Shown here: positions 53,699 through 61,381 of the stretch, one piece after another
How the letters are laid out: each line of letters starts with the position of its first letter
Position numbering within the stretch: the first letter of the stretch is position 1
Notes under the pieces: generated by a model
Database searches by the model: none
Seen by the model: the letters and a program-made list of their open reading frames with translations, nothing else
Told to the model about the DNA's origin: nothing
Made by a program: the position numbers and the translations under genes
NCBI GenBank assembly: GCA_033809355.1
Contig: JAPXLV010000001.1
Coordinates: 62,001-126,000, forward strand
Direction of reading: 5' to 3'
DNA length: 64,000 nt
Origin: T3Sed10-213 sp012519365
Lineage (GTDB): Bacteria; Planctomycetota; Phycisphaerae; Sedimentisphaerales; Anaerohalosphaeraceae

Positions 53699-55036
53699 AT
53701 GGACAGAGACGACTTAAAACGATATTCGGCGGTGGAGGTGGTGCTGCTGGCGATTTTTGCGCTGGGGTTGGGGTTGTCGCTGATCGTGGTGCGTGTGCGC
53801 GGGCATGTGGAACCGGGCGAGCCGGTGGCATTGCCGGGCTCCGGCCTGGCGGCAGCGATTCCCAAGGGCGACAAATGGCAGTCTGCCGGAGGGTGGCACT
53901 ATGAAACCGACAATGCCTATGTCCTGTTGGGACAGATGCATGTGGCTGGTCGGCCGGAGATGCGGGTGCGATGGCGGTATGCCCTCTGCGAAGATGCGGG
54001 CGACCCGGAGCAGGTCCTTCAGACGCTGGCCGATACTGCCGGGGGCAAACTGGTTCTGTTGGGCATGGCCGAAGGGCCGGTGCCGCTGGTGTTTGGACGC
54101 ATTTATGTGCCTGCGCAGGGGGGCCAGGATTTCTTGATGGGGGTCGCGTCGCTGGATTTTGGAAGACGACTGGAGTTGCAGATCTCTTATCGCAGCGACG
54201 GCTGGTTTGCCGAAAACGTCTTTCGTACCCTCGCGGCCAATATCCGCTATGAACGCCCCGCGGCGTTACAGGCCGGTGCTGAACGGGTGCATACCTTTTT
54301 TGAGGATATTGAAACGACCGCCGGCGGGCTGTTTATTCCCAATGCAGCGCGTCAGTTGCACTATCTGGTCAAAGATGTCGCCGACAGGCCGCTGGGTTTT
54401 GTCGAACAGCGGTTTTTTGCCCATAACGACCCCTTGGGGAAGGGGTACTACCGCATCACAATGCGGCAGCTGGAACAGGGTGGGCTTTATAGCGAGTCGG
54501 ATCTGTGGCTGGACGCCGAAGAGGATGCCTTTACGTGGACAACCCGGTCGAGGCTGTCGCGTTCACGTCAGCCTCGAGTGGTCGAGGTGCGAGCCGATGC
54601 CCAACGGCGAATCGTACTGACGAGCAAGACCGAACCAGAAGGGTCATTTCGACGAACCGAAATGATGCTGCCTGAGCCGCTTTTGCCGGTTTTTGCGGCG
54701 GGTTTGGCCGATGCCGGCGACCAGATATTCGTTGTGGATGTGCTGACCGGCAGCGGGAATGTCGTTCCGACGCAATTGGCAGTAATTGATGCCAACCAAA
54801 GCCATGTCCGCGCGTCCGACCCCGTTTGGGTGGTGCGGGCCGACTACCTGCACACCCAAGGGGCGTTTGATGAGTTGGTGTTTGACCGGCAGGGCCAGTG
54901 TCTGGGGCGCTTTGAACAGCAGCCCCAGCGACCGGTTCGACTGTGGGAACAAGCCGACACTGAGGCCTTGCAACGGATTTTTGGGGAACGTTACGAGGGG
55001 TTCTCGCAGGGCGATTTTCAGGAAGCCAGATCTTAA
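53699..55036 (+). CDS. Unknown exported or membrane-anchored protein, 445 residues
   Basis: I do not recognise this protein. Residues 11-32 form a single hydrophobic helix (VEVVLLAIFALGLGLSLIVV) after a charged start, suggesting a membrane anchor with the rest outside. The body is beta-rich, with many short hydrophobic strands. Motif-like phrases such as GDKWQSAGGWHYETDNAYVL and DPLGKGYYRITMRQLEQGG are not tied to a known domain. It lies 71 bases after guaB and 31 bases before the thioredoxin-reductase-like gene, so it is probably cotranscribed with the latter. Confidence 0.7.
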   Translation: MDRDDLKRYSAVEVVLLAIFALGLGLSLIVVRVRGHVEPGEPVALPGSGLAAAIPKGDKWQSAGGWHYETDNAYVLLGQMHVAGRPEMRVRWRYALCEDAGDPEQVLQTLADTAGGKLVLLGMAEGPVPLVFGRIYVPAQGGQDFLMGVASLDFGRRLELQISYRSDGWFAENVFRTLAANIRYERPAALQAGAERVHTFFEDIETTAGGLFIPNAARQLHYLVKDVADRPLGFVEQRFFAHNDPLGKGYYRITMRQLEQGGLYSESDLWLDAEEDAFTWTTRSRLSRSRQPRVVEVRADAQRRIVLTSKTEPEGSFRRTEMMLPEPLLPVFAAGLADAGDQIFVVDVLTGSGNVVPTQLAVIDANQSHVRASDPVWVVRADYLHTQGAFDELVFDRQGQCLGRFEQQPQRPVRLWEQADTEALQRIFGERYEGFSQGDFQEARS

Positions 55037-55067
55037 ACCCTTGACCGAACATGCGAAAGGAAGAGCC

Positions 55068-56066
55068 ATGACGCACCAGGAATATGACTGCATTATTGTC
55101 GGGGCCGGCCCGGCCGGGCTGGGCGCCGGATTGTATGCCGCCCGCGATCGGGCCAAAACCATTTTGCTGGAGAAATTTTACCCCGGCGGGCAGATCAATA
55201 CGACCGACCGCATTGAAAATTATCCCGGCTATGCCCAGATCAGCGGGCCGGATTTGGTGATGAAAATGCTGGAGCAGGTGCAAACCTTCGGTGGCGAGGT
55301 CAAAACCAGCACCGAGGTGGCCGGCTTGTCTCGTCGGCAGGACGGGCGCATCGAGGTCCGTACTGACGAGGATGTCTATCTGGGCCGGGTGGTGATTTTG
55401 TCGCCGGGCAGTTCCTATCGCCATTTAGGTGTTCCAGGAGAAGAGGAATTCCGTCAGGTAGGAGCGGGTGTCAGTTACTGCGGCACCTGTGATGCGCCGT
55501 TTTTTAAGGACAAAGTGGTCGTCTCGGTTGGCGGCGGGAACACGGCCGTGGAAGATACCCTGCACTTGGCCAAATACGCCAAAAAGGTTATTATGGTGCA
55601 TCGACGTCAACAATTCCGAGCCACCCCGGTGCTGGTTGAAGAATTGATGCAAAAAGTCAACGCCCCTGATTCTAACATTGAATTGAAGCTGGACGCGACG
55701 GTGACGGCTATCGAGGGCAAAGATCGGGTCGAGCGGGTCATCATTCAGAACGTCAAAACCGGTCAAACCGAGACTGTCCCCTGCGATGGGGTGTTTATTT
55801 TTGTAGGGATGGTTCCCAATACCGGTTTTTTGGCTGGTTTCGTGGAATTGACCGAAGCCGGTTTCATCAAGTGCGATACCGCCTACCTGCGCACCAGCGT
55901 GCCGGGGGTGTTCGCGGCTGGCGATTGTCGCATCGGTGCGGCTATGCAGCTGATTACGGCGGTGGCCGATGGGGTCAATGCGGCAATGTGGATGAAGCAC
56001 TATCTGCGGGACCCGCAGTGGTGGAACGCTCCGCTGTCGGACAGTCTCTCACCGGGCCAGTGGTAG
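55068..56066 (+). CDS. Thioredoxin reductase-like FAD/NAD(P) oxidoreductase
   Basis: A 332-residue class II pyridine nucleotide-disulfide oxidoreductase. The FAD motif is IIVGAGPAGLGAGLYAARD (9-27), followed by YPGGQINTTDRIENYPGY. The redox pair is CGTC in SYCGTCDAPFF (TrxB usually CATC), with the NAD(P) motif VVSVGGGNTAVEDTLHLAKY, HRRQQFRA, and the closing FAD block VPGVFAAGDCRIGAAMQLIT. It should reduce thioredoxin or a related small protein; the CGTC-DAP active site is unusual. ATG 55068 is chosen because AAGGAAG precedes it. No thioredoxin gene is adjacent. Confidence 0.88.
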   Translation: MTHQEYDCIIVGAGPAGLGAGLYAARDRAKTILLEKFYPGGQINTTDRIENYPGYAQISGPDLVMKMLEQVQTFGGEVKTSTEVAGLSRRQDGRIEVRTDEDVYLGRVVILSPGSSYRHLGVPGEEEFRQVGAGVSYCGTCDAPFFKDKVVVSVGGGNTAVEDTLHLAKYAKKVIMVHRRQQFRATPVLVEELMQKVNAPDSNIELKLDATVTAIEGKDRVERVIIQNVKTGQTETVPCDGVFIFVGMVPNTGFLAGFVELTEAGFIKCDTAYLRTSVPGVFAAGDCRIGAAMQLITAVADGVNAAMWMKHYLRDPQWWNAPLSDSLSPGQW

Positions 56067-56148
56067 GCTGCGTCGGAACACAAATCTCAAAATAGTGAAA
56101 AATTTGCAAATTTTTGTGAACTTTTGCGGGAATTTGCCGAAAAATATG

Positions 56149-56181
56149 TTGACTACTTGGTCATAAGTGACTAAATAGTCA
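56149..56181 (+). promoter_or_regulatory. tetR promoter overlapped by a double palindromic operator
   Basis: TTGACT (56149-56154), exactly 17 bases, TAAATA (56172-56177). TGACTACTTGGTCA (56150-56163) and TGACTAAATAGTCA (56168-56181) are two TGACTA-nn-TAGTCA-like half sites, each nearly self-palindromic and together forming an inverted repeat. They cover the -35 and -10 boxes. Transcription would start at about 56184, one base before ATG 56185, so the message should be leaderless. This is the layout of an autorepressed TetR gene. Confidence 0.7.
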
Positions 56182-56184
56182 TTT

Positions 56185-56862
56185 ATGGATTTGCCTGTTC
56201 AAAAGCGAATTGAAAGTCTTGATACGCTGGTGCAAACGCCGGAACCTGCCCCCAGCCGTACTGAAAAGCGGGCCGCAAAGACCCGCAACAAGTTGCTTAA
56301 GGCCGCCTTGGACATCTTCAGTGAGTGGGGTGTCGATGCTGCGACGATCGATATGATTACCGAGCGGGCGGATTTGGGAAAAGGAACATTTTACCGACAT
56401 TTTACCGATAAATACGACATTGCCGGGGTGCTGGTTGAACAGGCAATTGACCATTTGCTTGGTTTGCTGCGCCAAGGTGAGCCGCAGCCAAGTCGGTCGC
56501 TGGAGGACGTACTGGAGCATTTTTTAAATGCCCATTACGCCTTTTTTCGCCACCATCAGGATGAATTTATTCTGTTGTTTCAGGGGCGTTTGCTGTTGAA
56601 ACTGGAGCGTCAGGCAACCGACCGGCTCGAGGCACCGTTTGCCCGGTATCTGGAAGAGATAGAAATACAGTTGGTGCCCTATTTGGGGCAGAAAAAGGTC
56701 GATTTGGTGCGGATTCGGCGATTGGCATGTGCCGTGGCGGGTTTTGTGTTTGGGTTCTTTTCCTTCGCGATGATTGGGATGGAGCCGCAGGATATCGCCG
56801 ACAGTATAAAGCCGTTGCGGCAAAGTTTTGTCAAGAGTCTGACACTGTTTTTGACCCAATGA
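56185..56862 (+). CDS. TetR-family transcriptional repressor
   Basis: A 225-residue TetR regulator. After a polar N-terminal tail (1-28) the helix-turn-helix domain is RNKLLKAALDIFSEWGVDAA then TIDMITERADLGKGTFYRHF, with the recognition helix around LGKGTFYRHFT. The remainder is the ligand-binding, dimerising helical domain, containing VLEHFLNAHYAFFRHHQDEF. No ribosome-binding site precedes ATG 56185; the operator/promoter abuts it. Directly downstream on the same strand lie kamA, the GNAT/deacetylase fusion and the ATP-grasp gene, which it may control in one transcription unit. The ligand is unknown; an acyl or amino-acid derivative made by those enzymes is a guess. Confidence 0.9.
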   Translation: MDLPVQKRIESLDTLVQTPEPAPSRTEKRAAKTRNKLLKAALDIFSEWGVDAATIDMITERADLGKGTFYRHFTDKYDIAGVLVEQAIDHLLGLLRQGEPQPSRSLEDVLEHFLNAHYAFFRHHQDEFILLFQGRLLLKLERQATDRLEAPFARYLEEIEIQLVPYLGQKKVDLVRIRRLACAVAGFVFGFFSFAMIGMEPQDIADSIKPLRQSFVKSLTLFLTQ

Positions 56863-56950
56863 GTTAGAAGATAGATAATGAAGGGCGATTGGGCGCCCCG
56901 AGAAAAAACCATAGAGAACAGCGTTTTTTACAGTGAAAGGAATGCTGACA

Positions 56951-58345
56951 ATGCAGCAATGTGAACGGGTTGAGATCGGCGTTGCCGAAGAACAGGCTTC
57001 CGAGCCTCCAAGTCCGTTGAGGGCCGCCGAAGATGCGCCCTCTGCTTTATCAACCCGCCGCGGGGACAAAACCGCCCTGCCGGAGGAGAAACAACACCCC
57101 CTAAATGCCGCCCAATGGAGCGATTGGCGCTGGCAAATACGCAATCGCATCCGCACACTGGAGCAATTGTTGCCGTATGTTCCGTCGCTGGGTGCCTCGT
57201 CTGAACTGCCCAAGGTCATCGCCCGCTATCCGATGGCGATTACGCCGTATTACGCGACCCTGATCGAGCGGGCGGATATGTCCGATCCTGTTTTTCGGAT
57301 GAGCGTGCCGAATGTGCAGGAATTGTACGACCCGCCATCCCTGAGCGATGACCCGCTGGAAGAGCACGAAGATATGCCCGTGCCGGGGCTGGTGCATCGC
57401 TATCGCGATCGAGCGCTGCTGATTGTAACGACGATGTGTTCGATGTATTGTCGCCACTGCACGCGTAAACGCATTGCCGGCACACGTGAAAGCTCGATTT
57501 CGCCGCATCGGCTTCGCCAGGTGGTTGAGTATCTGACCGCTCATCCGGAAATTTCCGATGTGATTATTTCCGGCGGCGATCCGCTGACGATGTCCGATGC
57601 CCATCTGGAAACTGTCCTTAGTGCCGTTCGGTCGGTGCCGTCGGTGCAGATCATTCGCATCGGGACGCGGGTGCCTGTGGTGCTGCCGATGCGGATCACC
57701 GCCGACCTGACGGCCATGCTGAAAAAATATCACCCGTTGTGGATCAATACGCATTTTAATCACCCCAACGAGTTAAGCACTCAAGCCAAGGCCGCCTGTG
57801 CGGCGCTAGCGGATGCCGGCATTCCGCTGGGCAACCAGACGGTATTGTTGCGCGGCGTCAACGACAGCCCGCAGATCATCGAACGGCTGTGTCGCGGCTT
57901 GATTCAAATGCGTGTGCGGCCGTATTATTTGTACCAATGCGATCTGGTTCGCGGCGTGGAGCATTTTCGCACGTCCATTCGCACAGGCCTTGAGATTATG
58001 GAATATCTCCGCGGGCGGGTCAGCGGTATTGCGATTCCTCTGTTTGTGGTGGATGCTCCCCACGGCGGGGGCAAGATTCCGGTACTGCCCACCTATGTGG
58101 TTTCGTCCAGTTGTACGCATACTGTACTGCGAAATTATGAGGGCTTGCTGGTCAATTATCCCGAACCGGGCGCCGAAGCCGATCCATCTATGACGGCACC
58201 GGCCAATGAGCCGGGGGTGTGGGAACTGGCCGTCGGTCAGGCCTCGGTGATTTTGCCGGCGCGGAATACCCGAATCAAACGGCGCGAAAAAATCGCTCCG
58301 CAAAACCGTACCAAAGGTGATGCGCAGTCGCTGCTGGACAGGTAA
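56951..58345 (+). CDS. kamA: Lysine 2,3-aminomutase (KamA family radical SAM enzyme)
   Basis: Converts L-lysine to beta-lysine using SAM, a [4Fe-4S] cluster and PLP. Residues 1-50 are a disordered extension; the enzyme begins with the LAM hallmark WSDWRWQIRNRIRTLEQLL. The cluster is CSMYCRHC (C163, C167, C170), SAM contacts SGGDPL, and the PLP lysine is K375 in DAPHGGGKIP. The two carboxylates that bind the lysine side chain are present at the right spacing: D331 in YQCDLVRG and D368 in FVVDAP, 37 residues apart as in the clostridial enzyme. Glutamate 2,3-aminomutases lack these, and EpmB is about 130 residues shorter. ATG 56951 has AAAGGA nine bases ahead. It stands 40 bases before the GNAT/deacetylase gene. 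Confidence 0.9.
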   Translation: MQQCERVEIGVAEEQASEPPSPLRAAEDAPSALSTRRGDKTALPEEKQHPLNAAQWSDWRWQIRNRIRTLEQLLPYVPSLGASSELPKVIARYPMAITPYYATLIERADMSDPVFRMSVPNVQELYDPPSLSDDPLEEHEDMPVPGLVHRYRDRALLIVTTMCSMYCRHCTRKRIAGTRESSISPHRLRQVVEYLTAHPEISDVIISGGDPLTMSDAHLETVLSAVRSVPSVQIIRIGTRVPVVLPMRITADLTAMLKKYHPLWINTHFNHPNELSTQAKAACAALADAGIPLGNQTVLLRGVNDSPQIIERLCRGLIQMRVRPYYLYQCDLVRGVEHFRTSIRTGLEIMEYLRGRVSGIAIPLFVVDAPHGGGKIPVLPTYVVSSSCTHTVLRNYEGLLVNYPEPGAEADPSMTAPANEPGVWELAVGQASVILPARNTRIKRREKIAPQNRTKGDAQSLLDR

Positions 58346-58385
58346 CTGCTGACCTCTGCGGGCCATAGCGCCATACGAGGGCATT

Positions 58386-60185
58386 ATGATTCGAATTGTT
58401 CGCATCTATCACCATTTGCTGCCGATTGAGCAGGATCGCATTGCGCAGGTGCAGGAGATTTTTCGTCAGAATTTTTCGGCGGTGGCCGACTATGCCGACA
58501 AGATTCCAAGCCTGTTGGACAATCCGATTCAGTACGGCTATACAACGGGGTTGCTGGTCTCGGAAACATCGTTGGGGCATGTGACCGGATTTTCTTTGGT
58601 TCTGTATTTTCCGACGATCCGAAGCGCATTGCTGGATTTTATGGCGGTCCGACGGGGCATCCGCGGCGGCGGCACGGGCAGCGCCTTGTACGAGGCGACC
58701 CGGGAATATTCCAAGCAGGCCGGGGCACTGGGGTTATATCTGGAGGCGCTGCCGGACGACCCGACAGTTGTAACCGACCCGGCGGAGTTAAAAGAAAACC
58801 AGCGGCGGCTGCGCTTTTATGAAAATTACGACGTTCGTCCGATTATCGGCACCGAATACGAAACACCCATTGACGACTCGCCGGCGCCGTACCTGCTGTA
58901 TGACGGGCTGGATCGCGATGAGCCGTTGAGTCGGTCTCAGTGTCGCGCGGCCATCCGGACGATTCTGACCAAAAAGTACAGCCATCTGGTCCGGCCCGAT
59001 TATATTGAGCGTGTGGTCGAGTCGGTAGTGGATGACCCGGTGCGGCTGCGACCGCCGAAATATGTCAAAGCCGAAACGCCCCCCGTTTACAGCCTGGCCG
59101 ACCGACGACTGGAAAAGCCGTTTGTGATGGTCAGCTGCGAGGCGCACCAGGTGCATCACGTCCACGAGCGGGGCTATGTCGAACGGCCGGCACGGGTCGG
59201 CGTGATCCGCCAGTCGCTGGAGGCGATGGGCCTGTTTGAAGTGAGCGGCGTTAAACACTTCGGCCAGGAATATATCACCGCGGTCCACGATGCCGACTTT
59301 GTCAATTATCTCAAAGCGGTCTGTCTGAAGCTGCACGGCAAACGGCCGGTCTATCCGTATGTGTTTCCCATTCGCCGTCCGGAACGTCGTCCCAAAGACC
59401 TGGCGGTACGAGCGGGCTATTACTGCATTGACACCTTTACGCCTCTGGACCGCAATGCGTATGACGCGGCCAAGGCGGCGGTGGATGTGGCATTGACCGC
59501 AGCCGAGCAGGTGCTGCACGGGTGTCAGTTGGCCTATGCGTTGTGCCGACCGCCGGGCCATCACGCCGAGCGGCGAGTCTTTGGCGGGTTTTGCTATTTC
59601 AACAACGCCGCGATCGCCGCCCAGTTCCTGAGCAAACACGGCAGCGTGGCAATGCTGGATATCGACTTTCATCACGGCAACGGCGCGCAGGATATTTTTT
59701 ACACCCGCCGCGATGTGCTGACGGTCTCAATCCACGGCCACCCGAACTTTGCCTATCCGTATTTTTCGGGGTTTGCCGATGAAACGGGCCAGGGCGACGG
59801 CAAGGGGTTCAATCATAACTATCCGCTGGCGGAAAACGCCGGAGCTACCGAGTACGTCACGGCTCTGGACAAGGCGCTGGGCAATGTGCGGAAATTTTCG
59901 CCGATGTTTTTGGTGGTGTGTGTGGGCTTTGACATTATGAAAGGCGACCCGACCGGTTCGTTTGGTCTGAACGGCCGGATGGTAAAACAGATCGGTCAGG
60001 CCATCGGGGCGTTGAATCTGCCGACATTGGTCGTGCAGGAAGGCGGCTACAGCCTGCGGAATCTGCGGATGGGTGCAACGGCGCTGTTTCAGGGTTTTGC
60101 AGAGCCCTTAAAGCCCTCGGCGGAAAACGCTTCGGGCCTTCCGAGAGGCGAAAAAAAACGCCCTCCCAACGGCAGGCAAACGTAA
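58386..60185 (+). CDS. GNAT acetyltransferase - histone-deacetylase-like zinc amidohydrolase fusion
   Basis: A single 599-residue polypeptide with two opposing activities. Residues 1-155 are a GNAT domain with the acetyl-CoA loop RRGIRGGGTGSALYEATREY. Residues about 240-580 are an HDAC/acetylpolyamine-amidohydrolase domain. It has the signature RPPGHHAER (catalytic His 392/393), DIDFHHGNGAQDIFY (D427, H429 zinc ligands), GFDIMKGDPTGSFG (D521, third ligand) and QEGGYSLRN (transition-state Tyr). All key residues are present, so both halves should work. GAGG lies five bases before ATG 58386. Between kamA and an ATP-grasp gene, the likely acyl substrate is beta-lysine or a ligated product; this is inference. 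Confidence 0.88.
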   Translation: MIRIVRIYHHLLPIEQDRIAQVQEIFRQNFSAVADYADKIPSLLDNPIQYGYTTGLLVSETSLGHVTGFSLVLYFPTIRSALLDFMAVRRGIRGGGTGSALYEATREYSKQAGALGLYLEALPDDPTVVTDPAELKENQRRLRFYENYDVRPIIGTEYETPIDDSPAPYLLYDGLDRDEPLSRSQCRAAIRTILTKKYSHLVRPDYIERVVESVVDDPVRLRPPKYVKAETPPVYSLADRRLEKPFVMVSCEAHQVHHVHERGYVERPARVGVIRQSLEAMGLFEVSGVKHFGQEYITAVHDADFVNYLKAVCLKLHGKRPVYPYVFPIRRPERRPKDLAVRAGYYCIDTFTPLDRNAYDAAKAAVDVALTAAEQVLHGCQLAYALCRPPGHHAERRVFGGFCYFNNAAIAAQFLSKHGSVAMLDIDFHHGNGAQDIFYTRRDVLTVSIHGHPNFAYPYFSGFADETGQGDGKGFNHNYPLAENAGATEYVTALDKALGNVRKFSPMFLVVCVGFDIMKGDPTGSFGLNGRMVKQIGQAIGALNLPTLVVQEGGYSLRNLRMGATALFQGFAEPLKPSAENASGLPRGEKKRPPNGRQT

Positions 60186-60268
60186 AGCACGCGGTTGGAT
60201 GTGCTGAATCATAAACTCAAACAATGAAAGAAAACAGGTTGAAACGGATTGATAAGGACAGCTTAAAC

Positions 60269-61297
60269 ATGCAACGAATCGGGTTGGTTTACGATCTTCG
60301 CAGCGATTATCTGGCGGAGGGGTTCAGCGAGGAACAGGCCGCGGAGTTTGACTCCGAACAGACCATTGAGGCCCTCGAGCGGACGATCGCGTCGCTGGGG
60401 TATTCGGTCGAGCGGATCGGCCACGGCAAACGATTGGCCGAACGGCTGGTCGCCGGAGACCGCTGGGATATGGTCTTCAATATCGCCGAAGGACTGGGCG
60501 GACGCTGCCGTGAGGCTCAGGTGCCGGCCCTGCTTGAGTTGTACGGGCAGGCTTACACGTTTTCCGATCCGCTGGTGTGTGCGGCCACACTCGATAAGGC
60601 CGTCGCCAAGCGGTGGGTCGCGCAGGCGGGATTGCCGACGCCGCCCTTTGCGGTCGTGCGAACCGAGGCGGATATTCCGTACGTGGCGCTGCGATTTCCG
60701 CTGTTTGCCAAGCCGTTGGCCGAGGGGACGAGCAAGGGCATTGATCAACAGTCCAAAATCGACGATCCGGTGCAGTTAAATCGCGTGTGTCTTGAGTTGC
60801 TTGGCCGGTATCGCCAGCCAGTGCTGGTGGAGGAATTTTTGCCGGGGCGGGAGTTTACCGTCGGCATCGTTGGCACCGGCTCTGCGGCGCGGGTCATCGG
60901 CACGATGGAAATTGAGATGCGACAAAAAGATCAGCCGGCGATTTATTCGTTCGAGAACAAAGAAGAATGCGAAACACGGATTACCTATCATCCGATTCTG
61001 GATGACAGCCGGCTTCAGGCAGACGTGCAGTCACTGGCGCTGGCGGCCTATCGTGTGCTGGAATGCCGCGATGGCGGACGGGTGGATATTCGCTGCGACG
61101 CCGCGGGGCGGCCGTGTTTTATTGAGATCAACCCCTTGGCCGGACTGCACCCGACGCATTCGGATTTGCCAATGATTGCCGCACAGGAAAAAATGACTTA
61201 TGCCGAGTTGATCAAGGCCATTCTGGACAGTGCCTTTGCCCGGTGCTGCACGGCCGATTTGGCTGTGGAGAAGGTGGAATTGAGAATGGAAAATTAA
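60269..61297 (+). CDS. ATP-grasp ligase, D-Ala-D-Ala ligase-like
   Basis: A 342-residue ATP-grasp enzyme joining a carboxylate to an amine. The N-terminal domain has RIGLVYDLRSDYLAEGFSEE and MVFNIAEGLGGRCREAQVPA (the substrate-binding loop common to Ddl-like ligases). The ATP-grasp core has PLFAKPLAEGTSKGI, VLVEEFLPGREFTVGI with the nucleotide-contacting glutamates. The magnesium motif is GRPCFIEINPLAGLHPTHSD. A true D-Ala-D-Ala ligase is unlikely: the substrate loop differs and the context is lysine chemistry. It is probably the last gene of the tetR-kamA operon. ATG 60269 fits the family start with AAGGA ahead; ATG 60224 is an alternative. Confidence 0.85.
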   Translation: MQRIGLVYDLRSDYLAEGFSEEQAAEFDSEQTIEALERTIASLGYSVERIGHGKRLAERLVAGDRWDMVFNIAEGLGGRCREAQVPALLELYGQAYTFSDPLVCAATLDKAVAKRWVAQAGLPTPPFAVVRTEADIPYVALRFPLFAKPLAEGTSKGIDQQSKIDDPVQLNRVCLELLGRYRQPVLVEEFLPGREFTVGIVGTGSAARVIGTMEIEMRQKDQPAIYSFENKEECETRITYHPILDDSRLQADVQSLALAAYRVLECRDGGRVDIRCDAAGRPCFIEINPLAGLHPTHSDLPMIAAQEKMTYAELIKAILDSAFARCCTADLAVEKVELRMEN

Positions 61298-61350
61298 GAC
61301 ATACCCTCCGAAACTCAAAACTCAAAATGACAGCTGTTTGTTAAGAGGAC

Positions 61351-61380
61351 AAAACCAGCCCGTTGGCTGGCTTCGCTTTT
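61351..61380. terminator. Bidirectional terminator between the ATP-grasp and helicase genes
   Basis: CCAGCC (61355-61360) and GGCTGG (61365-61370) form a 6-bp stem with a 4-base loop. On the minus strand it is followed by TTTT (complement of 61351-61354), ending the helicase gene; on the plus strand a TTTT appears at 61377-61380. The two genes converge here. Confidence 0.6.
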
Positions 61381-61381
61381 G

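Noticed and set aside
60269..61297. Housekeeping D-Ala-D-Ala ligase (ddl)
   Set aside because: The fold fits, but the gene is not with cell-wall genes and sits in the kamA cluster; kept as an ATP-grasp ligase of unknown substrate.
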